DNA of 64,000 bases, taken from positions 2,418,001 through 2,482,000 of the forward strand of contig NZ_CP012268.1 of assembly GCF_001277195.1 (NCBI RefSeq), read 5' to 3'. Below, piece after piece: positions 35,718 to 44,458 of the stretch (within the stretch, counting starts at the first letter, position 1; each line of letters starts with the position of its first letter). The notes beneath the pieces are model-generated. The model worked only from the letters and a program-made list of their open reading frames with translations. It made no database searches and was not told the DNA's origin. The DNA is from Cronobacter muytjensii ATCC 51329 (GTDB lineage: Bacteria > Pseudomonadota > Gammaproteobacteria > Enterobacterales > Enterobacteriaceae). Position numbers and translations under genes: made by a program.

Positions 35718-37622
35718 TCAGCTGTTTTTAAGTGACTCAAGGTATTCCCAGCGCTCGAACGCTTCTTCCAGCGCGGCTTCGGCGGCGCTCAACTGCGCCA
35801 GCACATCCTGCGTAACATCGTGAGGCTGGTTAAAGAACGCCGCGTCGCTGACTTGCGCCTGCAGCCCTTCCAGCGCCGCCTCCAGCGTTTCCAGCCGGGC
35901 CGGCAACTGCTCCAGTTCGCGCTGCAAGTTATAGCTTAGTTTGTTGCTGCCTCGTTTGACAGTTTCTGCCTTCGCGTCCGCCGCCGCTTCAGCTTTCTTC
36001 GCGGCGGGCTGCTGCATCGCGCGCGATGACGCCTGCTGGCCCCGGGCATCGTGGTAACCGCCGACATACTGCCCGATACGGCCTTCGCCTTCGAAAATCC
36101 AGCATTCGGTTACGGTGTTATCAACAAACTGACGATCGTGGCTCACCAGCAGTACCGTACCCTGATAGCCATCGATCAGCTCCTCCAGCAGTTCGAGCGT
36201 TTCCACGTCGAGGTCGTTGGTCGGTTCATCGAGGATCAGCAGGTTGCTGGGTTTCAGGAACAGGCGGGCCAGCAGCAGGCGGTTACGCTCGCCGCCGGAA
36301 AGCGCGCGTACCGGCGTCATGGCGCGTTTCGGATGGAACAGAAAGTCCTGCAGGTAGCCGAGCACGTGGCGCGGCTTGCCGTTCACCATCACTTCCTGTT
36401 TGCCCTCGGCGAGGTTATCCATCACGGTACGTTCCGGATCCAGCTCGGCGCGGTGCTGATCGAAATACGCCACCTCTAATTTGGTGCCGCAGTGCACGCA
36501 ACCGCTGTCGGCCTTAAGCTGGCCAAGCATCAGTTTCAGCAGCGTGGTTTTCCCGCAGCCGTTCGGCCCAACCAGCGCAATTTTATCGCCGCGCTGTACC
36601 TGGGCTGTGAAATCCCGCACCAGCGTTTTATCGCCGAGACGGTAATTCACATTTTCCAGCTCAAAGACGATTTTGCCGGAGCGGGTCGCCTCTTCGACCT
36701 GCATTTTCGCGCTGCCCATCACTTCGCGGCGCTCGCCGCGCTCGCGACGCATCGCCTTCAGCGCGCGTACGCGGCCTTCATTACGGGTGCGGCGCGCCTT
36801 GATGCCCTGACGGATCCAGACCTCTTCCTGCGCCAGCTTGCGGTCGAACTCAGCGTTTTGCAGTTCTTCAACGCGCAGCGCTTCTTCTTTGGCCACCAGA
36901 TATTTATCGTAATCGCCCGGATAGGAGACCAGCTTGCCGCGGTCAAGATCGACAATGCGCGTCGCCATGTTGCGAATAAACGAGCGGTCGTGCGAAATAA
37001 ACACGATGCTGCCGGAGAACGACTTCAGGAAGGTTTCCAGCCAGTCGATAGTTTCGATATCCAGGTGGTTGGTCGGCTCGTCGAGCAGCAGGACACGCGG
37101 CGCGCTCACCAGCGCGCGCCCCAGCGCCGCTTTACGCAGCCAGCCGCCGGACAGCGACGCCAGCGGCGTATCCGCGTCCAGCTCTAACTGCGCCAGCACT
37201 TCGGTGATGCGGTTTTCAAGCTGCCATAAGTCGTGATGCTCCAGCATCTCCTGAACGCGCGCCAGCTCCGAAAGATTTTTATCGCTCGGGTCAGTCATCA
37301 CCAGGTGCGAAATCTGGTGATAGCGCTTAAGGTATTCCGCCTGCTCCGCTACGCCTTCGGCAACGAAGTCATACACGCTACCGGCCACGTTGCGCGGAGG
37401 ATCCTGTTGCAGACGCGCCACCACCAGATCCTGTTCATAGACCAGGCGACCATCGTCCAGCGGCAGTTCGTGGTTAAGAATTTTCATCAGGGTCGATTTC
37501 CCGGCCCCGTTGCGCCCGACCAGACAGACGCGCTCATTTTCTTCGATATGCAGTTCGGCATTATCGAGCAGCGGCGCGTCGCTAAAGGAGAGCCAGGCGC
37601 CATGCATACTGATTAACGACAT
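35718..37622 (-). CDS. uup: ABC-F ATPase Uup
   Basis: 634 residues (E. coli 635). ABC-F protein of the ribosome-associated class: two ATPase cassettes with Walker A GRNGAGKST (near 37) and GPNGCGKTT (near 350), signatures LSGGWLRK and LSGGERNRL, Walker B LLLDEPTNHLD and LILDEPTNDLD, joined by a charged linker. The C-terminal coiled-coil (from about 550) is the DNA- or RNA-binding part. Loss in E. coli raises precise transposon excision. It lies 6 bp after rlmL and 16 bp before pqiA, inside the operon. Confidence 0.97.
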   Translation of the reverse strand: MSLISMHGAWLSFSDAPLLDNAELHIEENERVCLVGRNGAGKSTLMKILNHELPLDDGRLVYEQDLVVARLQQDPPRNVAGSVYDFVAEGVAEQAEYLKRYHQISHLVMTDPSDKNLSELARVQEMLEHHDLWQLENRITEVLAQLELDADTPLASLSGGWLRKAALGRALVSAPRVLLLDEPTNHLDIETIDWLETFLKSFSGSIVFISHDRSFIRNMATRIVDLDRGKLVSYPGDYDKYLVAKEEALRVEELQNAEFDRKLAQEEVWIRQGIKARRTRNEGRVRALKAMRRERGERREVMGSAKMQVEEATRSGKIVFELENVNYRLGDKTLVRDFTAQVQRGDKIALVGPNGCGKTTLLKLMLGQLKADSGCVHCGTKLEVAYFDQHRAELDPERTVMDNLAEGKQEVMVNGKPRHVLGYLQDFLFHPKRAMTPVRALSGGERNRLLLARLFLKPSNLLILDEPTNDLDVETLELLEELIDGYQGTVLLVSHDRQFVDNTVTECWIFEGEGRIGQYVGGYHDARGQQASSRAMQQPAAKKAEAAADAKAETVKRGSNKLSYNLQRELEQLPARLETLEAALEGLQAQVSDAAFFNQPHDVTQDVLAQLSAAEAALEEAFERWEYLESLKNS

Positions 37623-37628
37623 AATTCT

Positions 37629-39746
37629 TTAGTCCTTGGTCTGGTGGGTTACGAGCCAGCAATTATGGATCTGGCGGTTGCGCGCGAAGTCCTGAGAGAG
37701 CGTTTTTTGTGTAATGTCTTGCGCTTTCAGGCCCAGGGCCGCAAGCCCTTCGTGATCCATCCTGAACCCACGCTTGTTATTGGAAAACATAATCGTCCCG
37801 TCGCGACGCAGCAGGCGTTTGAGATCTTTCATCAGACGCAGATGATCGCGCTGCACGTCGAACGTCTCTTCCATACGTTTGGAGTTCGAAAACGTCGGGG
37901 GATCGATAAAGATCAGATCGAACTGCTCGTCACTTTCGGCAAGCCAGCTCAGGCAGTCAGCCTGAATCAGGCGATGCGCGCGACCGCTCAACCCGTTGAG
38001 ACGCAAATTGCGCTCAGCCCATTCCAGATAGGTGCGCGACATATCCACCGTAGTGGTAGAGCGCGCGCCGCCGAGACCTGCATGTACGCTGGCGCTGCCG
38101 GTGTAGGAAAAGAGGTTGAGGAAATCTTTTCCTTTGCTCATCTGACCGAGCATACGGCGCGCGATACGGTGATCGAGAAACAGGCCGGTGTCGAGATAAT
38201 CCGTCAGGTTCACCAGCAGCCGTGCGTTAAACTCGTTGAGTTCCATAAACTCGCCCTTCTGGGCCAGTTTTTCATACTGATTTTTACCTTTCTGACGCTC
38301 GCGGGTTTTCAGCACCAGTTTGTTAGGCGCGAGGCCCAGCACAGAAAGGGTGGCTGCAATCACGTCAAAAAGGCGCTGACGGGCTTTTTCCGGCTCAATC
38401 GTTTTCGGCGGCGCATATTCCTGAATCACAATCCAGTCTGCGTAGCGGTCCACCGCGACGTTGTAATCCGGCAGGTCGGCATCATACAGGCGATAACACT
38501 CGATGCCTTCCTGTTTCGCCCACTTCTCCAGCTTCTTCAGATTTTTACGCAGGCGATTAGCGTAATCTTCCGCCACCTGCGCCGGAGCCGCGCCCGGCTG
38601 GGTCGGCGCCAGACGATAGTTTTTCTGCACGCAGTCCAGCGGGCCGTTTTTGGCTTTGAACTGGCGATCGGCGCGCAGTTGCAGGCAGCTCAACAGTTCC
38701 GGCGAGGCGCTAAACAGCGACAGATTCCAGCCGCCGAACTGGTTTTTCATAATGCGGCCCAGCAGGCTGTGCAGCGCGATCAACGCCGGTTCACTCTCCA
38801 GTCGCTCGCCGTATGGCGGGTTGCTGATAACGGTGCCGGTGGGGCCTTCTGGCAGCGGATTAGTCAGTTGCGCCACATCCTGCGCCGAGAACGTAATGAT
38901 GTCGGCAAGGCCCGCGCGACGGGCGTTGGTGCGGGCGCGTTCAATCACGCGCGGATCGTTGTCGGAGCCGTAGAAGCGAGAACCATATTCGCTGAGACCA
39001 CGACGGGCGCGCACCTGCGCTTCGGTTTTCACCGCTTTCCATACAGTTTCGTCATGCTGCGCCCAGCCGTTAAAGCCCCAGTGAGTGCGATGCAGGCCCG
39101 GCGCACGATCGGTCGCGATCATCGCCGCCTCAATCAACAGCGTGCCGGAGCCGCACATCGGGTCGAGCAGCGGCGTGCCGGCTTCCCAGCCAGAGCGCAT
39201 CACAATGGCCGCCGCCAGGTTTTCTTTTATGGGTGCCTGTCCGGTGCGATCGCGATAGCCGCGCTGGTGCAGGCCTTCGCCGCTAAGATCGATGGCAATG
39301 CTGGCGGTGTCTTTATTCAGCCAGACGTTAATGCGCAAATCCGGCAGCTCGCGATCAACGCTCGGGCGCGGCAGGTTTTTACGGGTGAAAGCGTCAACAA
39401 TCGCGTCTTTAACTTTCATTGCGCCGTACTGGCTGTTGCGAATGGTGTCGTTAAGACCGCTGAAATGAACGGCGAACGTGGCGTCGGGCGCGAAAATGCT
39501 CGTCCAGTCGATAGCCTGAACGCCCAGATAGAGGTCCAGGTCGCTGTAGACCGCGCATTCGCCGAGCGGCAGAAGAATACGCGACGCCAGGCGGCTCCAC
39601 ATCAGGCTTTGATAAACCAGAGCCGCATCGCCCTGAAAATGCACGCCACCCTGAACCACCTGGCACTCCTGCGCGCCCAGGTTTTCCAGTTCAGTTTTTA
39701 ACAGCTCTTCGAGCCCACGCGCCGTACTGGCAAACAAAGCATTCAT
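37629..39746 (-). CDS. rlmL: Bifunctional 23S rRNA methyltransferase RlmKL
   Basis: 705 residues (E. coli 702). One protein with two SAM methyltransferases: the N-terminal half (THUMP domain, then RlmL, with DPMCGSGTLLIEAAM and SNPPYGERL near residues 190 and 310) makes m2G2445; the C-terminal half (RlmK, with FLNLFSYTGSASVHAGLGGA and LIFIDPPTFSNSKRM) makes m7G2069. First gene of the leftward rlmL-uup-pqiABC operon. Divergent from ycbX across 102 bp. Confidence 0.98.
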   Translation of the reverse strand: MNALFASTARGLEELLKTELENLGAQECQVVQGGVHFQGDAALVYQSLMWSRLASRILLPLGECAVYSDLDLYLGVQAIDWTSIFAPDATFAVHFSGLNDTIRNSQYGAMKVKDAIVDAFTRKNLPRPSVDRELPDLRINVWLNKDTASIAIDLSGEGLHQRGYRDRTGQAPIKENLAAAIVMRSGWEAGTPLLDPMCGSGTLLIEAAMIATDRAPGLHRTHWGFNGWAQHDETVWKAVKTEAQVRARRGLSEYGSRFYGSDNDPRVIERARTNARRAGLADIITFSAQDVAQLTNPLPEGPTGTVISNPPYGERLESEPALIALHSLLGRIMKNQFGGWNLSLFSASPELLSCLQLRADRQFKAKNGPLDCVQKNYRLAPTQPGAAPAQVAEDYANRLRKNLKKLEKWAKQEGIECYRLYDADLPDYNVAVDRYADWIVIQEYAPPKTIEPEKARQRLFDVIAATLSVLGLAPNKLVLKTRERQKGKNQYEKLAQKGEFMELNEFNARLLVNLTDYLDTGLFLDHRIARRMLGQMSKGKDFLNLFSYTGSASVHAGLGGARSTTTVDMSRTYLEWAERNLRLNGLSGRAHRLIQADCLSWLAESDEQFDLIFIDPPTFSNSKRMEETFDVQRDHLRLMKDLKRLLRRDGTIMFSNNKRGFRMDHEGLAALGLKAQDITQKTLSQDFARNRQIHNCWLVTHQTKD

Positions 39747-39848
39747 ATCGTCACTTCAGTAAAAAGAAAATTGTGGCGCATTATAGCCAATCCGCCACGC
39801 ATGTCATAAAGTTGCCCTTCTATTTCTTATGCCGGGAGGGCTCACGCC

Positions 39849-40955
39849 ATGGTTTTATCACAGCTTTTTATTCATCCGGTGAAATCAATGCGTGGATTGC
39901 AGGTCTCTCACGCGCTGGCAGACGTCAGCGGTCTGGCGTTTGATCGCGCGTTTATGGTGACGGAAACGGATGGCACCTTTATTACCGCGCGCCAGTTTCC
40001 GCAAATGGTGCGCTTTACGCCTGCCCTGCTGCCGGATGGCCTGCATCTTACCGCGCCGGATGGCAGCAGCAGCGCCATTCGCTTCGCCGATTTCCTGCCC
40101 GTGGCCGCGCCCACCGAAGTCTGGGGCAACCATTTCACCGCGCTTATCGCGCCGGATGCTATAAACCAGTGGCTGAGCGGCTTTTTTGGCCGTGACGTCC
40201 AGCTGCGCTGGGTCGGCCCGTCGCTCACACGCCGCGTAAAGCGTCATCCGGAAGTACCGCTCGGTTTCGCCGACGGCTACCCGTACCTGCTCGCCAATGA
40301 AGCCTCTTTGCGCGATTTGCAAAAGCGCTGTCCGGCAGGCGTCGCCATGAATCAGTTTCGCCCCAATCTGGTGGTGACCGGTGTTGAGGCCTGGGCGGAA
40401 GATACCTGGAAAGTCATTCGCATCGGCGAGGTCGTTTTTGACGTCGCCAAACCGTGCAGCCGCTGTATTTTTACGACCATCAGCCCCGAGCGGGGACGCA
40501 AGCATCCGAGCGGCGAGCCGCTGGCGACGCTGCAAAAATTCCGCACGGCGCTTGATAACGGGGATGTCGATTTCGGTCAGAATCTGATTGCCCGCAACCG
40601 CGGCGTCATTCGCGCAGGCGATTGCGTGGAAGTGCTGGCGACCGGCCCGGCACGCCCGTATGGTGCAGGCGATGTGGAAGAGCGCGTGGCACCGGCCACT
40701 GCCGCGGCGGCACAGGTGTCGATAGAATGGGAAGGCAAGCGCTTTGATGGCAATAACCAGCAGGTCGTGCTGGAACAACTGGAGCAGCAAGGGATCCGGG
40801 TGCCGTACTCCTGCCGCGCCGGGATCTGCGGCAGCTGTCGCGTAACGCTGCTGGAAGGTCAGGTGACGCCGCTTAAGCAGAGCGCGCTGGGCGATGACGG
40901 CACCTTCTTAAGCTGTAGTTGCGTGCCGGCGGGCGCGGTGCGGCTCGCTCGTTAA
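39849..40955 (+). CDS. ycbX: MOSC and 2Fe-2S domain protein YcbX
   Basis: 368 residues (E. coli 369). MOSC N-terminal barrel (LFIHPVKSMRGLQVSHA), MOSC core with the molybdenum-cofactor Cys in VAKPCSRCIFTT, and a C-terminal plant-type ferredoxin domain with CRAGICGSC and CSC cluster ligands. With the molybdenum cofactor, YcbX detoxifies N-hydroxylated base analogues such as 6-hydroxylaminopurine. Its last 4 bp overlap the end of zapC on the other strand. Confidence 0.96.
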   Translation: MVLSQLFIHPVKSMRGLQVSHALADVSGLAFDRAFMVTETDGTFITARQFPQMVRFTPALLPDGLHLTAPDGSSSAIRFADFLPVAAPTEVWGNHFTALIAPDAINQWLSGFFGRDVQLRWVGPSLTRRVKRHPEVPLGFADGYPYLLANEASLRDLQKRCPAGVAMNQFRPNLVVTGVEAWAEDTWKVIRIGEVVFDVAKPCSRCIFTTISPERGRKHPSGEPLATLQKFRTALDNGDVDFGQNLIARNRGVIRAGDCVEVLATGPARPYGAGDVEERVAPATAAAAQVSIEWEGKRFDGNNQQVVLEQLEQQGIRVPYSCRAGICGSCRVTLLEGQVTPLKQSALGDDGTFLSCSCVPAGAVRLAR

Positions 40956-41494
40956 ACAGCCTGATCAAGGCTCAACTGCGGCGCACACGCCAGCGGTTTG
41001 AGCCTGTCGTTCATGATTTTAATCGCATCCCCTAACTGCATTGCGCGGCCTGCGATCGTCAACACTGGCTGCGCCAGCAGGCAGAGCGTGGCGTTATCGC
41101 CCGGCTCCACCACCAGCAGGCTCACCGCCTCACCGCTGTCGCTCAGCCATACGCAGGCCGCATCGCCACAGCCAGGCAGCCACTCTTCGTCATGCGCTAA
41201 AAAGTGCCAGCTTTTCGGCATCTGGGGTTTGAGGAAACGGATGGCGACCAGCGCGTTCAGCACCAGTTCGGCGCGCTGCTCAGCGGCGAGAGGCAATTCA
41301 CGGCATTTTTCATCGAAGGAAAACCAGAGCGCGGCGTCATCGACGCAGAATCCGGAAGGATCGAACGCGTCGGGTGTGAGCATTTTGCGGGCGAAACGCG
41401 AGCGAAACAGCATGCCGTTGGCCAGATCGAGCATCATCCGGTCGTGCTCATTATCATAATACCAGCGCCAGTTGTCGTCCGGCTTTATACGCAT
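40952..41494 (-). CDS. zapC: Cell-division protein ZapC
   Basis: 180 residues from the ATG at 41494 because AGGGGG is then at a normal distance; ATG at 41500 has it adjacent. ZapC binds FtsZ and promotes bundling of its filaments at the Z-ring. Family sequence is complete: MRIKPDDNWRWYYDNEHDRMMLDLANGMLFRSRF, VDDAALWFSFDEKCRELPLAAEQR and the end QLGDAIKIMNDRLKPL...LDQAV. Overlaps ycbX by 4 bp tail-to-tail. Confidence 0.96.
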   Translation of the reverse strand: MRIKPDDNWRWYYDNEHDRMMLDLANGMLFRSRFARKMLTPDAFDPSGFCVDDAALWFSFDEKCRELPLAAEQRAELVLNALVAIRFLKPQMPKSWHFLAHDEEWLPGCGDAACVWLSDSGEAVSLLVVEPGDNATLCLLAQPVLTIAGRAMQLGDAIKIMNDRLKPLACAPQLSLDQAV

Positions 41495-41606
41495 TGTCAT
41501 CCCCCTACCGCTCTGAAACTAAAAATATTTCCTTTATTTTGCCGCTTCGTTTATTCCCTCATTAATCTAAGACTATGACGTTTAAATTAGCAACAACCGC
41601 GGAATA

Positions 41607-41639
41607 TAAAACAACCAGGGCTGAAAATAAAGCCCTGGT
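41607..41639 (-). terminator. Terminator of pyrD
   Basis: Perfect 9-bp stem ACCAGGGCT (41614-41622) / AGCCCTGGT (41631-41639); read leftward it is followed by TGTTTTAT. Lies between the pyrD stop and the zapC start. Confidence 0.8.
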
Positions 41640-41659
41640 CGTCCTGGATAAGGAAATGC

Positions 41660-42670
41660 TTAAAGGTGGGTCACAATTTCTTTGACGAGCGGCGGGCCTT
41701 TAAAAATAAAACCGGAATAGATCTGAATAAGCGAAGCGCCAGCCGCCATTTTTTCACGCGCGGCGATAACAGAATCAATCCCGCCGACGCCGATAATGGG
41801 CAGGCGTCCTTGCAGCTCCTGATTTAACAGGCGGATGATTTCTGTGCTTTTTAATTGCAGAGGACGCCCGCTTAATCCGCCGGTTTCATCGCAATGTTTC
41901 ATGCCCTGCACGAGAGTACGATCGAGCGTGGTATTGGTGGCTATTACCCCGTCAATATTATGACGTACCAGGCTGCCGGCGACCTGGATCAATTCTTCAA
42001 TGGAAAGATCCGGCGCGATCTTTACTGCAACCGGCACATATTTATGATGCTTTTGCGAAAGCTGCTGCTGCTGCGCTTTAATCGCGCCGAGCAGATCGTC
42101 CAGCGCATCGCCATATTGCAGCGAACGCAGACCGGGGGTATTCGGTGAAGAGATATTAATGGCGATGTAACCCGCATAAGGAAACACCTTTTCCATGCAG
42201 ATCAGATAGTCATCTTTCCCCTGCTCCACCGGCGTGTCTTTATTTTTGCCGATATTAATGCCGAGCACGCCGTCAAAGTGCGCTCTTTTAACATTCTCCA
42301 CCAGGTTATCCACGCCGAGATTATTAAAGCCCATGCGGTTAATCAGCCCCTCCGCCTCCACCAGACGGAAGATACGCGGCTTGTCGTTGCCCGGCTGCGG
42401 ACGCGGCGTTACGGTGCCGATTTCGACCGAGCCGAAACCCAGCGCGCCGAGCACATCGATGCACTCGCCGTTTTTATCAAGGCCTGCGGCAAGCCCCAGC
42501 GGGTTTTTAAACGTCAGCCCCATACAGGTGACCGGTTTCGCCGGCACGTTCTGGCGCATCAGCGCCTCAAGAGGCGTGCCCGTAATACGGCGCATTTGCT
42601 GGAAGGTAAATTCGTGAGCGCGCTCGGGGTCGAGCTGAAACAGGGCTTTTCGAACGAAGGGGTAGTACAT
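41660..42670 (-). CDS. pyrD: Dihydroorotate dehydrogenase (quinone), class 2
   Basis: 336 residues from the ATG at 42670, the E. coli length; nine further residues to 42697 are off-family. It oxidises dihydroorotate to orotate with FMN, passing electrons to ubiquinone at the inner membrane. N-terminal helices (MYYPFVRKALFQLDPERAHEF) form the quinone tunnel; FMN and substrate motifs are FKNPLGLAAGLDKNGE, RMGFNNLG, NISSPNTPGLRSLQ (catalytic Ser) and IGVGGIDS. Preceded by a PurR box. Confidence 0.98.
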   Translation of the reverse strand: MYYPFVRKALFQLDPERAHEFTFQQMRRITGTPLEALMRQNVPAKPVTCMGLTFKNPLGLAAGLDKNGECIDVLGALGFGSVEIGTVTPRPQPGNDKPRIFRLVEAEGLINRMGFNNLGVDNLVENVKRAHFDGVLGINIGKNKDTPVEQGKDDYLICMEKVFPYAGYIAINISSPNTPGLRSLQYGDALDDLLGAIKAQQQQLSQKHHKYVPVAVKIAPDLSIEELIQVAGSLVRHNIDGVIATNTTLDRTLVQGMKHCDETGGLSGRPLQLKSTEIIRLLNQELQGRLPIIGVGGIDSVIAAREKMAAGASLIQIYSGFIFKGPPLVKEIVTHL

Positions 42671-42764
42671 GAACTCTCCTGGATTCCCGGTATGCAAACC
42701 GGGGCGCTATTATCTGCGATCCGCTTCACAAAGGGAATTGACCTGCGGCAAAAAAGACCGGCAC

Positions 42765-42780
42765 AGGCAAACGTTTTCTT
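42765..42780 (-). promoter_or_regulatory. PurR box upstream of pyrD
   Basis: AGGCAAACGTTTTCTT matches the PurR consensus ACGCAAACGTTTTCNT at 14 of the 15 specified positions (one mismatch, second base). It is 95 bp upstream of the pyrD ATG; E. coli pyrD is a known PurR target. Confidence 0.8.
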
Positions 42781-42918
42781 CCCGCCGCGCTGATTATGCG
42801 TTTTTCGGCAAAGTATCGCCGAAATTTTTAGTTTCTCGCCGCGCGCCCCTCTGCCACTATCCTCTCATATTGTTATTAATGTTAACTGAAAACTTACTTT
42901 TTGTTATAAGGAGGTGGT

Positions 42919-43494
42919 ATGCGGGTTATTACTCTGGCGGGAAGTCCACGTTTTCCGTCACGCTCCAGCGCCCTGCTCTCTTATCTCGCAGGCGAACTGA
43001 CCCGGCTTGATGTTGAGGTCTGCCACTGGCATATCCAGAATTTCGCCGCCGACGATCTCCTTTACGCCCGTTTCGACAGCCCCGCGCTGCTCACGCTTAT
43101 TGAACAGCTACAGCAGGCGGACGGCGTGATTATCGCTACCCCCATTTATAAAGCGTCCTTTTCCGGCGCGCTGAAAACGCTGCTCGATCTCCTGCCCGAA
43201 CGGGCGCTTGAGAAAAAAGTGGTGCTGCCCGTCGCGACAGGCGGTTCGGTCGGCCATCTGCTGGCGCTCGACTACGCCCTTAAGCCGGTGCTGAACGCCC
43301 TCAAAGCGCAGGAGATCCTGCACGGCGTCTTCGCCGACGACAGCCAGGTGCTCGATTACCATCACCAGCCGCGCTTTTCGCCGCTGCTGCAAACGCGTCT
43401 TGACGAGGCGCTGGACACTTTCTGGCAGGCGCTGACGCGCCGTCATCAGGCGCCCTCTGCGCCGCACTTCACAAGGAGAACGTTACATGCTTAA
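42919..43494 (+). CDS. ssuE: NADPH-dependent FMN reductase SsuE
   Basis: 191 residues, family length. SsuE supplies FMNH2 to SsuD. NAD(P)H-dependent FMN reductase fold with LAGSPRFPSRSSALLSYL (FMN phosphate loop), ATPIYKASFSGALKTLLDLLPE and the DYALKPVLNALKAQ segment. It opens the ssuEADCB operon; the ATG is 8 bp after a near-perfect AAGGAGGTGG ribosome site. In E. coli the operon needs Cbl and is silent when sulfate or cysteine is plentiful. Confidence 0.97.
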   Translation: MRVITLAGSPRFPSRSSALLSYLAGELTRLDVEVCHWHIQNFAADDLLYARFDSPALLTLIEQLQQADGVIIATPIYKASFSGALKTLLDLLPERALEKKVVLPVATGGSVGHLLALDYALKPVLNALKAQEILHGVFADDSQVLDYHHQPRFSPLLQTRLDEALDTFWQALTRRHQAPSAPHFTRRTLHA

Positions 43495-44458
43495 TCTTTT
43501 GCGCCGTCACGCCGCGCCGCTGCTGGTAGTAAGCTTCACGCTCTTCGCCGCAGGCGCCAGCGCCGCCGCGCCGCAGCCCGAGGCGCTACGCATCGGGTAT
43601 CAGAAAGGCTCCGTGAGCATGGTGCTGGCGAAAAGCCATCAGCTGCTGGAAAAACGTTATCCGCATACCAAAATCAACTGGGTTGAATTCCCGGCGGGCC
43701 CGCAACTGCTGGAGGCGTTGAATGTGGGCAGTATCGATCTCGGCAGTACTGGCGATATTCCGCCGATATTCGCGCAGGCAGCCGGCGCGGATCTGGTGTA
43801 TATCGGCAGCGAGCCGCCAAAACCGAAAGCCGAAGTACTGCTGGTGGCTGAAAACAGTACGATTAAAAGTGTCGCCGACTTAAAAGGCCATAAGGTCGCC
43901 TTCCAGAAAGGCTCCAGCTCCCACAACCTGCTGCTGCGCGCGCTGCAAAAAGCCGGACTGAGCTTTCAGGATATCCAGCCGGTCTATCTGACGCCCGCGG
44001 ATGCGCGCGCCGCCTTCACGCAGGGCAACGTCGACGCCTGGGCCATCTGGGACCCGTACTACTCCGCGGCGCTGATTCAGGGCGGCGTGCGGGTGCTGAC
44101 CAACGGCACCGATCTTGACCTCACCGGCTCGTTCTATCTCGCCTCCCGCCCGTACGCGCAGAAATATGGCGCGTTCCTGTCCGGCGTGCTGGACAGCTTC
44201 AGCGAGGCGGACGCACTCACCCGCAGCCAGCGCGCAGAGAGCGTGAAGCTGTTTGCGCAGAGCATCGGCCTGCCCGTGCCGGTGATTGAGCGCTATTTCG
44301 ATCACCGCCCGCCGACCCGCATCACGCCCGTCAACGAAGAGACCGCCGCGCGCCAGCAACACACTGCGGATCTGTTTTATGACAATCATCTGGTACCGAA
44401 AAAAGTCGATATCCGCAGCCGCATCTGGACCGGCGCAACCGAAGGAGAGAAATCATGA
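43487..44458 (+). CDS. ssuA: Alkanesulfonate-binding protein SsuA
   Basis: 323 residues. Periplasmic solute-binding protein of the sulfonate ABC importer: signal peptide RRHAAPLLVVSFTLFAAGASA (cleavage near residue 27), then RIGYQKGSVSMVLAKSHQLLEKRYPHTKINWVEFPAGPQLLEALNVGSIDLGSTGDIPPIFAQAAG, the NitT/TauA family pattern, and AFTQGNVDAWAIWDPYYS. Starts 8 bp inside ssuE, so translation is coupled. Confidence 0.97.
   Translation: MLNLLRRHAAPLLVVSFTLFAAGASAAAPQPEALRIGYQKGSVSMVLAKSHQLLEKRYPHTKINWVEFPAGPQLLEALNVGSIDLGSTGDIPPIFAQAAGADLVYIGSEPPKPKAEVLLVAENSTIKSVADLKGHKVAFQKGSSSHNLLLRALQKAGLSFQDIQPVYLTPADARAAFTQGNVDAWAIWDPYYSAALIQGGVRVLTNGTDLDLTGSFYLASRPYAQKYGAFLSGVLDSFSEADALTRSQRAESVKLFAQSIGLPVPVIERYFDHRPPTRITPVNEETAARQQHTADLFYDNHLVPKKVDIRSRIWTGATEGEKS

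Noticed and set aside
37644..39701. 685-residue plus-strand frame opposite rlmL
   Set aside because: Shadow of rlmL caused by GC-rich codon use; low-complexity basic product without homology, while rlmL is certain.
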